Assembly: GCF_026240945.1 (NCBI RefSeq) | Contig: NZ_JAPFPY010000016.1 | Location: 1 to 64,000 of the forward strand | Length of the DNA stretch: 64,000 nt | Direction of reading: 5' to 3' | From: Mycolicibacterium sp. J2 | GTDB lineage: Bacteria > Actinomycetota > Actinomycetes > Mycobacteriales > Mycobacteriaceae | Translations under genes and position numbers: made by a program | In this document: piece after piece, positions 34,615 to 43,561 of the stretch | Numbering within the stretch: position 1 is the stretch's first letter | Layout: each line of letters begins with the position of its first letter | Notes under the pieces: generated by a model | Seen by the model: the letters and a program-made list of their open reading frames with translations, nothing else | What the model was told of the DNA's origin: nothing | The model's database searches: none

Positions 34615-36036
34615 CTACGCGTGGTCGTCCTCGCCGATCCGGTGCACGTGGATCAGGTTGGTCGAGCCTACTGTGCCAGGTGGCGCACCGGCGACGATGA
34701 CCACCAGGTCACCGCGCTTGTACCGGCCCAACCCCAGCAGTGACTCGTCGACCTGTTTGATCATGTCGTCGGTGGTCGCCATGTGCGGGACGATGAACGT
34801 CTCGGTACCCCAGGTCAGCGCGAGCTGGCTGCGCACCTCGGGCAGCGGGGTGAAGGCCAGCAGCGGCAGCGGGGTGTGCAGCCGGGCCAGCCGGCGCACG
34901 GTGTCGCCGGACTGGGTGAACGCCACCAGCGCCTTGGCGTCCAGCCGTTCACCGATATCGCGCGCGGCGTAGGAGATGACGCCGCGCTTGGTGCGCGGTG
35001 TGTGGGTCAGCTGCGGAACCGCGGTCGAGTTGTCCTCCACCGCCGCGACGATGCGCGCCATGGTGCGCACCGTCTCCAACGGGTACTTGCCCACCGAGGT
35101 CTCACCCGAGAGCATCACCGCGTCGGCACCGTCGAGCACGGCGTTGGCGACGTCGGACGCCTCGGCGCGGGTGGGCCGGGAGTGCTCGATCATCGACTCC
35201 AGCATCTGGGTGGCCACGATGACGGGTTTGGCGTTCTCCCTGGCCATCTGGATGGCCCGCTTCTGCACCAGCGGCACCTCTTCGAGCGGCAGCTCCACGC
35301 CGAGGTCACCGCGGGCCACCATGATGGCGTCGAAGGCGAGCACGATGGCTTCGAGATTGTCGACGGCCTCGGGCTTCTCCAGCTTGGCGATCACCGGCAC
35401 CCGGCGCCCCACCCGGTCCATCACCTCGTGCACCAGCTCGATATCGGCCGGGGAGCGCACGAACGACAACGCGACCAGGTCGACACCCAGCTGCAACGCG
35501 AACTCCAGATCGGCGATGTCCTTCTCGCTCAACGCGGGCACCGAGACGTTCATGCCGGGCAGCGACAGGCCCTTGTTGTTGCTGACCCGGCCGCCCTCGG
35601 TGACGGTGCACACCACGTCGTTGCCGTCGACGTGTTCGACGACCAGTCCGACGTTGCCGTCGTCGACAAGGAGGCGGTCGCCCGGGGCGGCGTCGTTGGC
35701 CAGTTGCTTGTAGGTGGTGGACACCCGGTCGTGGGTGCCCATGAAGTCCTCGACGGTGATCCGGATCGTCTCACCGGCCTGCCACAGGGTGGCGCCGGTG
35801 GCGAACCGGCCCAGCCGGATCTTCGGTCCTTGCAGGTCGGCGAGCACGCCGACCGCGCGCCCAGCGGCATCCGATGCCGCCCGGACACGCCGGTAGTTGC
35901 CTTCGTGGTCGGAATGGTCACCGTGGCTGAAGTTCAGTCGGGCGACGTCCATGCCGGCTTCGACCAGGGCTTTCACCATCTCGTCGGTGCCGGTGGCGGG
36001 ACCGAGGGTACAGACGATTTTTCCGCGTCTATTCAC
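34615..36036 (-). CDS. pyk: pyruvate kinase
   Basis: A 473-residue glycolytic enzyme converting phosphoenolpyruvate and ADP to pyruvate and ATP. The conserved N-terminus RRGKIVCTLGPATG, the active-site region VPVIAKLEKPEAVDNLEAI, MVARGDLGVELPLEEV and ATQMLESMIE are all present, as is the C-terminal allosteric domain. I choose GTG 36036, giving MNRRGKIVC as in M. tuberculosis PykA and a near-identical length; ATG 36054 would add six non-conserved residues and lacks a ribosome-binding site. Confidence 0.94.
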   Translation of the reverse strand: MNRRGKIVCTLGPATGTDEMVKALVEAGMDVARLNFSHGDHSDHEGNYRRVRAASDAAGRAVGVLADLQGPKIRLGRFATGATLWQAGETIRITVEDFMGTHDRVSTTYKQLANDAAPGDRLLVDDGNVGLVVEHVDGNDVVCTVTEGGRVSNNKGLSLPGMNVSVPALSEKDIADLEFALQLGVDLVALSFVRSPADIELVHEVMDRVGRRVPVIAKLEKPEAVDNLEAIVLAFDAIMVARGDLGVELPLEEVPLVQKRAIQMARENAKPVIVATQMLESMIEHSRPTRAEASDVANAVLDGADAVMLSGETSVGKYPLETVRTMARIVAAVEDNSTAVPQLTHTPRTKRGVISYAARDIGERLDAKALVAFTQSGDTVRRLARLHTPLPLLAFTPLPEVRSQLALTWGTETFIVPHMATTDDMIKQVDESLLGLGRYKRGDLVVIVAGAPPGTVGSTNLIHVHRIGEDDHA

Positions 36037-36122
36037 GTCTCGGAGCATAGTCATGATCGATTCAGAAGACCATTCAGAACGGATAGACCCGGGTCAGTCG
36101 GGTCGCTCGAGATTCGACGGCG

Positions 36123-37625
36123 CTAGACGGCGGCGAGCGGCAGGGTGCCCGGCCGGACCGGTGCCGGCAGCTCCGATTCGCCCATCAGGAACGCGTCCAC
36201 CGCATGCGCGGCACTGCGCCCCTCGGCGATGGCCCACACGATCAGCGAGGCGCCGCGGTGGGCATCCCCACACACGAACACCCCGGGTGCGTCGGTCTGC
36301 CAGTCCGAACCGCAGGACAGCGTGCCGCGTTTGGTCAGGGTCAGGTCCAGCCCACCCAGTAGCGCCATGTGCTCGACACCCTCGAAGCCGATGGCCAGCA
36401 ACGCCAGATCACACGGGATCTCCAGTGGCTCGCCGACCGGAGTGATGATCCGCCGCCCGTTGGCGTCGCGTTCGACCTTGACCTCGGCGATCTCCATGGC
36501 GCGCACATTGCCGCGGCCATCATCGACGAAACGCTGCACGGCGACCTCGAAGCGACGCGCGCCACCCTCGGCGTGCGCGGGCGAGGTCCGTAGCACCAGC
36601 GGCCAGGTGGGCCACGGGCTCACGGAGTCGTCGCGCAGTTCCGGCGGCGCCGGGTTGTAGTCCAGCTGGGTCACCGACAGCGCCCCCTGCCGGTGCGCGG
36701 TGCCCAAACAGTCCGCGCCGGTGTCTCCGCCGCCGATGATCACCACATGCTTACCGGCGGCCGACAGTTCGGAGGCGCCGTCGCCCTCGCATTCCTTGTT
36801 GGCCGGCACCAGGTGTTCCATCGCCAGGTGCACCCCGTTGAGGTGGCGGCCCTCGACATCGTTGTCGCGGGCACGCAGCGCACCCACGGCGAGCACCACC
36901 GCGTCGTACTGCTCGCGCAGCCGCTCGACCGACAGGTCCACACCCACTTCGCAGTCGGTGACGAAACGCGTTCCCTCGGCCCGCATCTGGGTCAGCCGCT
37001 GGTTCAGCGTCGACTTCTCCAGCTTGTACTCCGGGATGCCGTACCGCATCAACCCGCCGATCCGGTCATCGCGTTCGTACACGGTGACGTGATGGCCGGC
37101 CCGGGTGAGCTGCTGGGCCGCGGCCAGTCCCGCGGGCCCCGAGCCGACGACGGCGACGCTCTTGCCCGTCGAGATCGCCGCGGGCTGCGGCTCGATGGTG
37201 CCGTCCAGCCACGCCTGATCGGCGATGGTCTGTTCGATCCGTTTGATGGTGACGCTGCCGCCGGTCTGCTCTTCGGCGATGGACAGCACGCAGGCGGCCT
37301 CGCAGGGCGCCGGGCACAACCGACCGGTGAACTCCGGGAAGTTGTTGGTCGCATGCAGTCGGTCGATGGCCGCGTCCCAACGGCCCCGGCGCACCAGGTC
37401 GTTCCATTCCGGGATGAGGTTGCCCAACGGGCAGCCCGCGGTACCGGAGTGACAGAACGGGATACCGCAGTCCATGCAGCGGCGCGCCTGCTGGGACACC
37501 TCGGCGGCGCGCTTGCGGGGCTCCTGGGACTCGTAGACCTCACGCCAGTCGCCGACGCGCTCGTCGACGGGGCGTTTGGCCGCCTCCCTTTTGACGACCT
37601 TCAGGAATCCGGTGGGATCAGCCAC
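36123..37625 (-). CDS. gltD: glutamate synthase small subunit
   Basis: A 500-residue FAD/NADPH flavoprotein that feeds electrons to the large subunit. The N-terminal iron-sulfur region shows CMDCGIPFCHSGTAGCPLGN and CPAPCEAACV. The FAD-binding loop is VVGSGPAGLAAAQQL and the NADPH-binding loop is VIIGGGDTGADC. The GTG 37625 start follows GGAGG and overlaps the gltB stop by eight bases; an upstream frame extension to 37697 lies inside gltB and is not family-like. Confidence 0.93.
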   Translation of the reverse strand: MADPTGFLKVVKREAAKRPVDERVGDWREVYESQEPRKRAAEVSQQARRCMDCGIPFCHSGTAGCPLGNLIPEWNDLVRRGRWDAAIDRLHATNNFPEFTGRLCPAPCEAACVLSIAEEQTGGSVTIKRIEQTIADQAWLDGTIEPQPAAISTGKSVAVVGSGPAGLAAAQQLTRAGHHVTVYERDDRIGGLMRYGIPEYKLEKSTLNQRLTQMRAEGTRFVTDCEVGVDLSVERLREQYDAVVLAVGALRARDNDVEGRHLNGVHLAMEHLVPANKECEGDGASELSAAGKHVVIIGGGDTGADCLGTAHRQGALSVTQLDYNPAPPELRDDSVSPWPTWPLVLRTSPAHAEGGARRFEVAVQRFVDDGRGNVRAMEIAEVKVERDANGRRIITPVGEPLEIPCDLALLAIGFEGVEHMALLGGLDLTLTKRGTLSCGSDWQTDAPGVFVCGDAHRGASLIVWAIAEGRSAAHAVDAFLMGESELPAPVRPGTLPLAAV

Positions 37626-40600
37626 GGCTCGCCTCCATGATCGCGGTGTCCACGTCGCGCCCTTCGGCTTTCGCCATCCGGGTGGCCTGCAGGACACGCT
37701 GGTAATCGGTCGGCATGACCTTGGTGAACTGGGCGCTGCGCCGCGGCCAGTCCGAGAGCAGCGACCGCGCCACGGTGCTGTCGGTGTACTGCGCGTGCCG
37801 CGCGACGACGTCGTGCAGCCAGGTCAGGTCCTCGGGTTCCAGCCGCTGCAATTCCACCATCTCGGTGTTCACCTTCGCCGGGTCCAGGCCCAGCACGAAG
37901 GCGATACCGCCGGACATGCCCGCGCCGATGTTGCGGCCGGTGTCCCCCAGCACCACCACCCGTCCGCCGGTCATGTACTCGCAGGCGTGGTCGCCCACGC
38001 CCTCCACCACCGCCAGCGCACCGGAGTTACGGGCGCAGAACCGTTCACCGGCCCGTCCACGCAGGAACACCTCACCCGACGTGGCGCCGAACACCAGTGT
38101 GTTGCCCGCGATGACGTTGTCCTCGGGCAGGAACAGCACGTCGTCCGGGGGCCGGACGATCACCCGACCGCCCGAAAGACCCTTGCCGACATAGTCATTG
38201 GCGTCACCGATGAGTTCCAGGGTGATGCCGGGCGGCAGGAAGGCGCCGATCGACTGCCCCGCCGAACCGGTGAGGGTGACGTGGATGGTGTCGTCGGGCA
38301 GCCCCGCGGCGCCGTACCGACGGGTCACCTCCGCACCGAGCAGGGTGCCCACGGTGCGGTTGACGTTGCGTACCGGCAATTCCAGCCGGACCGGATGGGC
38401 GTCTTCGAGAGCGCCTTCGGCCAACTGGATCAGCGTCTGGTCCAGCGCGCGCTCCAAACCGTGGTCCTGATCGCGCAGCCGGCGTCGCTGGGTCAACTTG
38501 GCGCCGTGCGCGTCGGTGGGGTGCGCGAAGATCGGGCTGAGGTCCAGACCACGGCTCTTCCAGTGCGCGACACCGTCCGCGGTGTCGAGGACCTCGACGC
38601 GGCCGATCGCCTCGTCGAGGCTGCGGAAGCCCAGTTCGGCCAGATAGGTCCGGATGTCCTCGGCGATGAACCGGAAGAAGTTCTCCACGAATTCCGGTTT
38701 GCCGTTGAATCGGGCTCGCAATTCGGGGTTCTGGGTGGCCACACCCACCGGGCAGGTGTCGAGGTGACAGACCCGCATCATGATGCAGCCGGCCACCACC
38801 AGCGGTGCGGTGGCGAACCCGTATTCCTCGGCGCCGAGCAGCGCGGCCACCATCACGTCACGGGCGGTGCGCATACCACCGTCGCACTGCACGGTGATGC
38901 GGTCGCGTAACCCGTTGAGCACCAAGGTCTGCTGGGTGTCGGCCAGGCCGATCTCCCACGGCGCCCCCGCGTGCTTGAGGCTGGTCAACGGCGCCGCGCC
39001 GGTTCCGCCGTCATACCCGGAGATCAGCACCACGTCGGCGTGCGCCTTGGACACCCCGGCGGCGACGGTCCCGACACCGACCGAGCTGACCAGCTTCACG
39101 TGGATCCGGGCCTGGTCGTTGGCGTTCTTGAGATCGTGGATCAGCTGCGCCAGGTCCTCGATCGAGTAGATGTCGTGGTGGGGTGGCGGTGAGATGAGCC
39201 CGACACCCGGCGTCGAATGCCGGGTCTTGGCGATGTTCGGGTACACCTTGTAGCCCGGAAGCTGCCCGCCCTCACCCGGTTTGGCTCCCTGGGCCATCTT
39301 GATCTGGATGTCGGTGGCGTTCACCAGGTAGTCACTGGTGACGCCGAACCGGCCCGAGGCCACCTGCTTGACGGCGCTGCGACGCTTCGGGTCGTAGAGT
39401 CGGTCGACGTCCTCCCCACCCTCACCGGAATTGGAGCGACCGCCGATGTTGTTCATCGCGATGGCCATGGTCTCGTGCGCCTCGGCCGAGATGGATCCGT
39501 AGCTCATCGCACCGGTGTTGAACCGGGCCAAGATGGCATCGACGGGTTCCACTTCCTCCAGGGCGACCGGTGGCCGGACCCCCTTCTTGAACTCGAAGAG
39601 CCCGCGCAGGGCACCGCCCTCACGATTGAGCCGGTTCACCTCCTCGGAGTACTTGGCGAAGATGTCCCGTCGTCCGGTCCTGGTCGAATGTTGCAGCAGG
39701 AAAACGACTTCCGGGGTGAACAGGTGCAATTCGCCGTCGCGGCGGAACTGGTACTCACCGCCCACCGACAGCCGCCGATGGGCCCGTTCGGTGGGGTTCT
39801 CCGGGTAGGCCCGGCGATGCCGGAACCGCACCTCTTCGGCCAGCACGTCCAGTCCGACACCGCCCAGCTGCATCGGTGTGCCGGTGAAGTATTCGTCGAT
39901 GACCTCGCGGTCGATGCCGATGGCCTCGAAGGCTTGGGCGCCGGTGTAGGACGCGACGGTCGAGATGCCCATCTTGCTCATCACCTTCATGACACCCTTA
40001 CCGAGCGCCTTGAGGTAGTTGCGCACCGCCGCGGCCGGTTCGATGCCGGTGAGCTCACCCTCGCGGATGAGGTCCTCGATCGATTCGAACGCCAGGTACG
40101 GGTTGACCGCTGCCGCACCGAAACCGATCAGCATGGCGATGTGGTGCACCTCGCGGGCGTCACCGCTTTCCACCACAAGGGCCACACTGGTGCGCTCCTT
40201 GGTGCGCACCAGGTGGTGATGCACCGCCGAGACCGCCAGCAACGACGGGATGGGCGCCTTGCGGTGGTCGGAGTCGCGATCCGAGATCACCAGGGTGCGG
40301 GCGCCTTTCGCGATGGCGTCGCACGCCCGGGCCCGCAGGTCCTCCAATGCCTCGGCCAAGCCCTCACCACCGCGCTCCACGTCGTAGAGGGCCCGCAGCA
40401 CCGCCGTGCGCAATCCGGGCTGCTCACCGTCGTCGTTGATGTGCACGATCTTGTTCAGCTCGTCGTTGTCGAGCACCGGCCAGCCCAGCATGATCTGGCG
40501 CGCCGACGCCGCAGTGGGCTCCAGCAGGTTCTGCTCGGGGCCCATGACGCGCCCCATGGACGTCACCACGGCCTCCCGGATGGCGTCCAGCGGCGGATTG

Positions 40601-42165
40601 GTGACCTGTGCGAACAGTTCCACGAAATAGTCGTAGAGAGACCTGGACCGCTGCGACAGCACAGCCGTCGGGGTGTCGGTGCCCATCGAACCGAGCGGCT
40701 CTGCCCCGGAGGCGGCCATCGGGGTCAGCAGCAGGCGCAGCTCTTCCTCGGTGTAGCCGAACGACACCTGCCTGCGCACCACGGATTCGTGATTCGGTTG
40801 CACCCGAACCCGATCCGGCAGGGTCTTGAGATCCAGCAGACCGGCGTGCAGCCATTCGTCATACGCCTCGGCGGAGGCGAGCTGATCCTTGATCTCGTCA
40901 TCGGAGACGATACGGCCGGCGGCCGTGTCGACCAGGAACATCTTGCCCGGTTCCAGCCGGCCCTTGGCCACCACCTCGCCGCTGGGCACGTCCAGTACGC
41001 CGCTCTCGCTGGCCAGGATGATGCGGTCGTCGATGGTGCGCCACCAGCGTCCCGGCCGTAAACCGTTGCGGTCCAACACCGCACCGACGACGGTGCCGTC
41101 GGTGAAGGTGACACAGGCCGGTCCGTCCCACGGCTCCATCAGCGAGGCGTGGAACTGCCAGAAGGCCCGACGCTGCGGGCTCATCGTGGTGTTGTTCTCC
41201 CAGGCCTCGGGGATCATCATCAGCACGGCGTGCGGCAGGCTGCGCCCACCGAGGTGCAGCAGTTCCAGCACCTGGTCGAACGACGCCGAATCCGAGCCTT
41301 CGTTGGCACAGATGGGCGAAAGGCGGCTCAGGTCACCGGGAATGAGCGAGCTGGCCAGTTTGGCCTCGCGGGCGTGCATCCGGTTGCGGTTGCCGCGGAC
41401 GGTGTTGATCTCACCGTTGTGCGCGACAAACCGGAACGGGTGCGCCAGCGGCCACGACGGGAAGGTGTTGGTGGAAAAACGGCTGTGCACGATCGCGATG
41501 GCGCTGTTACAGCGCTCGTCGCGCAGATCGGGGAAGAACAGCGGCAGCTGCTTCTCGGTCAGCATGCCTTTGTAGGCCATGGTGCGGCTGGACAGTGTCG
41601 GGAAGTACACCTGCCCGGCTTCGGCGCGCTTGCGCAGCGGGTACACCCGGCGGTCCAGGTCCAGCCCGCCGATGCGGGCACCCGGTGCGGCGACGAAGAG
41701 CTGCGCCATGTACGGCATGCAGCTGACAGCGCTCGCGCCGACATCGGCACCGGCAGGGTCGACCGGAACCTCGCGCCAGCCAAGGACGTTCAGGCCCTCC
41801 TCGACGGCGATCGCCTCGATGTCCGCCCGGGCGGTCGCGCGTTCGACGGGGTCCTGCGGCAGGAAGCAGATACCGGCGGCGAAGGTGTTCTCGCCCTTCT
41901 CGTTCGGCTCGGGGAGCTCGAAATCGACTACAGCCCTGAGCAGTTCGACGGGAAGCTGGAGAAGTATCCCGGTGCCGTCACCCGTGTTGGGTTCGGCACC
42001 GACGGCACCGCGGTGCTCCAGGTTCTCCAACGCGTCCAGCGCATCCGTCACCAGGGCGTGCGAACGACGCCCCTGGATGTCGGCGATCATGGCGACGCCG
42101 CATGAATCGGATTCGTTGACCGGGTCGTAGAGACCCTGCGCGTCGGGGAGTGCCGAGAACAGCAA
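37618..42165 (-). CDS. gltB: glutamate synthase large subunit
   Basis: A 1515-residue enzyme that makes two glutamates from glutamine and 2-oxoglutarate. The first 21 residues are a propeptide; cleavage would expose Cys22 (S-CGVAMIADIQG) as the glutaminase nucleophile. The central and FMN domains include MAQGAKPGEGGQLPG and ISPPPHHDIYSIEDL. The 3Fe-4S cysteines are in CIMMRVCHLDTCPVGVATQ, followed by the C-terminal glutamate synthase beta-helix with GATSGEV and MTGGRVVVLG. The TTG start at 42165 has GGAGG eight bases upstream. Its place beside pyk follows M. smegmatis rather than M. tuberculosis, where gltBD is elsewhere. Confidence 0.94.
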   Translation of the reverse strand: MLFSALPDAQGLYDPVNESDSCGVAMIADIQGRRSHALVTDALDALENLEHRGAVGAEPNTGDGTGILLQLPVELLRAVVDFELPEPNEKGENTFAAGICFLPQDPVERATARADIEAIAVEEGLNVLGWREVPVDPAGADVGASAVSCMPYMAQLFVAAPGARIGGLDLDRRVYPLRKRAEAGQVYFPTLSSRTMAYKGMLTEKQLPLFFPDLRDERCNSAIAIVHSRFSTNTFPSWPLAHPFRFVAHNGEINTVRGNRNRMHAREAKLASSLIPGDLSRLSPICANEGSDSASFDQVLELLHLGGRSLPHAVLMMIPEAWENNTTMSPQRRAFWQFHASLMEPWDGPACVTFTDGTVVGAVLDRNGLRPGRWWRTIDDRIILASESGVLDVPSGEVVAKGRLEPGKMFLVDTAAGRIVSDDEIKDQLASAEAYDEWLHAGLLDLKTLPDRVRVQPNHESVVRRQVSFGYTEEELRLLLTPMAASGAEPLGSMGTDTPTAVLSQRSRSLYDYFVELFAQVTNPPLDAIREAVVTSMGRVMGPEQNLLEPTAASARQIMLGWPVLDNDELNKIVHINDDGEQPGLRTAVLRALYDVERGGEGLAEALEDLRARACDAIAKGARTLVISDRDSDHRKAPIPSLLAVSAVHHHLVRTKERTSVALVVESGDAREVHHIAMLIGFGAAAVNPYLAFESIEDLIREGELTGIEPAAAVRNYLKALGKGVMKVMSKMGISTVASYTGAQAFEAIGIDREVIDEYFTGTPMQLGGVGLDVLAEEVRFRHRRAYPENPTERAHRRLSVGGEYQFRRDGELHLFTPEVVFLLQHSTRTGRRDIFAKYSEEVNRLNREGGALRGLFEFKKGVRPPVALEEVEPVDAILARFNTGAMSYGSISAEAHETMAIAMNNIGGRSNSGEGGEDVDRLYDPKRRSAVKQVASGRFGVTSDYLVNATDIQIKMAQGAKPGEGGQLPGYKVYPNIAKTRHSTPGVGLISPPPHHDIYSIEDLAQLIHDLKNANDQARIHVKLVSSVGVGTVAAGVSKAHADVVLISGYDGGTGAAPLTSLKHAGAPWEIGLADTQQTLVLNGLRDRITVQCDGGMRTARDVMVAALLGAEEYGFATAPLVVAGCIMMRVCHLDTCPVGVATQNPELRARFNGKPEFVENFFRFIAEDIRTYLAELGFRSLDEAIGRVEVLDTADGVAHWKSRGLDLSPIFAHPTDAHGAKLTQRRRLRDQDHGLERALDQTLIQLAEGALEDAHPVRLELPVRNVNRTVGTLLGAEVTRRYGAAGLPDDTIHVTLTGSAGQSIGAFLPPGITLELIGDANDYVGKGLSGGRVIVRPPDDVLFLPEDNVIAGNTLVFGATSGEVFLRGRAGERFCARNSGALAVVEGVGDHACEYMTGGRVVVLGDTGRNIGAGMSGGIAFVLGLDPAKVNTEMVELQRLEPEDLTWLHDVVARHAQYTDSTVARSLLSDWPRRSAQFTKVMPTDYQRVLQATRMAKAEGRDVDTAIMEASRG

Positions 42166-42247
42166 CTGAGGTACCTCCGCAGTCTTGGAGATGATGTGCA
42201 GGGACTGCGTCGGCCCGAAAGGTCAGTGTATCAGCGCAGACACCCGT

Positions 42248-42652
42248 CTACCCAGCCGAAAGCGTAGGGACCAGCGGGAACCCCGGCCAGTTACGCACCA
42301 CCGTCCAGACGGCGGCCGCCACGACGACCGTGACGGTGGCCGCCACCGGCATCAGCTTCTGGCCGCGTCGCCACCGCACCACCAGCCACGCCAGCAACAG
42401 GGGCAGACCGACCAGGAGGAAGACGTTGTCGACGACAGCAGCCCCGATATTGCCGGTGAGCAGATCATGGGTCATCCGCAGACCACCGCAGGCCGGACAG
42501 TTCAGGCCGGTCAGCAGCTTGAACGGGCAGCCGGGGAACAGGAACCCCGGCTTGTGCGGGTCGGCGAGACCGATATAGGCCAGGCTGCCGGCCAACGCCA
42601 CGCCGGTGCCGATGAGCACCGGCTTCGACGCCGTCGGAACCTTAAGTTCCAT
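42248..42652 (-). CDS. DUF2752 membrane protein
   Basis: A 134-residue membrane protein with about three to four helices and the DUF2752 hallmark cysteines in FLFPGCPFKLLTGLNCPACGG, a CPxCG-type motif next to RMTHDLLTG. The function is unknown. ATG 42652 lies inside the end of the TM2 gene (11-base overlap), indicating coupled translation. It corresponds to the Rv1615/Rv1616 pair of small membrane genes in M. tuberculosis. Confidence 0.78.
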   Translation of the reverse strand: MELKVPTASKPVLIGTGVALAGSLAYIGLADPHKPGFLFPGCPFKLLTGLNCPACGGLRMTHDLLTGNIGAAVVDNVFLLVGLPLLLAWLVVRWRRGQKLMPVAATVTVVVAAAVWTVVRNWPGFPLVPTLSAG

Positions 42653-43046
42653 CGCGAAGGGGGCGGCCCTGCGGGTCGCGGACCTTGTCGGTGAGCAGCA
42701 GGACAGCGTCGATGATGCCCCAGACGACCGCACCCAACCCGCAAGTGACCAGGCCGACCAGCAGCTGGGCGATACCCAGGCCGGTGTAACCCAGGTAGAT
42801 GCGGCCGATACCGACCAGCCCGAACAGGCCGAGCAACTGCAGCAGGCCGGCGACCACCTTGGACTTGTCCGAATAGGGCTCCCCGGTCACCGGGTGCCTG
42901 CCGTAGGGCGCCGCCGGGTCGTAATAGGCACCCGGGGGCGGCGGGGGCGGGTAGTGCGGGGGGTACTGCGGCGGGTACTGCGCTCCCCCCGGCGGGGGCG
43001 GCGGGATACTGCCCGGATCGACACCATAGGGCGGCTGCTCGGTCAT
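42642..43046 (-). CDS. TM2-domain membrane protein
   Basis: A 134-residue protein with a Pro/Tyr-rich cytoplasmic N-terminus (PPPPPGGAQYPPQYPPHYP) and a TM2 domain: KSKVVAGLLQLLGLFGLVGIGRIYLGYTGLGIAQLLV and GAVVWGIIDAVLLLTDKVRD. The G-R-I/F-Y-L-G turn between two helices is diagnostic. The function is unknown. It is translated together with the DUF2752 gene. ATG 43046 is preferred; the longer frame upstream is Arg-rich and non-coding in character. Confidence 0.8.
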   Translation of the reverse strand: MTEQPPYGVDPGSIPPPPPGGAQYPPQYPPHYPPPPPPGAYYDPAAPYGRHPVTGEPYSDKSKVVAGLLQLLGLFGLVGIGRIYLGYTGLGIAQLLVGLVTCGLGAVVWGIIDAVLLLTDKVRDPQGRPLRDGT

Positions 43047-43168
43047 GGATTCAGGATGCCAGAGACCGACTGCCCGATAGTGCACTACGCGGGTTGTGTG
43101 GCGTCGAGACTCCCACACCCAGCGCGGAGCGCCACGACCACCGCATCGTGTGCCGATGACGACGGGCC

Positions 43169-43561
43169 TCAGCCGTCGGCGGGTTTCACCGCAAGCACCG
43201 GCTTGCGGCACTCCAGCAGTAACTGCTGAGAGACGCTACCCAGCAACAGTTTTCCCACCGGATTACGGTGCCGGATGCCGATCACCAACAGCTCGGCCTC
43301 CGGGCGATCCATCGCATCGAGCAGCTCGTCGACGGGGTCCACGCCCACCGGCTGCGACACCTGATAGCGCACGCCGGAGGCATCGAGGTGCTCCTCCAGA
43401 TTGTGCAGCGCACCGGACTGGGCGAAGCCGGGATCGGCCAAGGCCTCCCCCTTGGTCGCGTTGATCACCAGCACCTCGGCATCGCGCAGCCTGGCCTCGC
43501 GGATACCGTGCTCCAGCGCGGCCTGGCCGAATTGGTCGGCGGTGTAACCGATGACGATCAT
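43169..43561 (-). CDS. universal stress protein (UspA family)
   Basis: A 130-residue single-domain Usp. It begins MIVIGYTADQFGQAALEHGI and has the nucleotide-binding pattern LLVIGIRHRNPVGKLLLGSVSQQLLLECRKPVLAV, close to the G-x2-G-x9-G-S/T ATP-binding type. The start ATG overlaps the tctA stop (ATGA), so it is the last gene of the tctCBA operon. Usp genes attached to transporter operons may sense ATP or AMP; this is an inference. Confidence 0.85.
   Translation of the reverse strand: MIVIGYTADQFGQAALEHGIREARLRDAEVLVINATKGEALADPGFAQSGALHNLEEHLDASGVRYQVSQPVGVDPVDELLDAMDRPEAELLVIGIRHRNPVGKLLLGSVSQQLLLECRKPVLAVKPADG

Noticed and set aside
39217..41061. A 614-codon plus-strand frame opposite gltB
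   Set aside because: The minus-strand glutamate synthase is fully conserved here, and the plus-strand product is His/Gln/Arg-rich noise.
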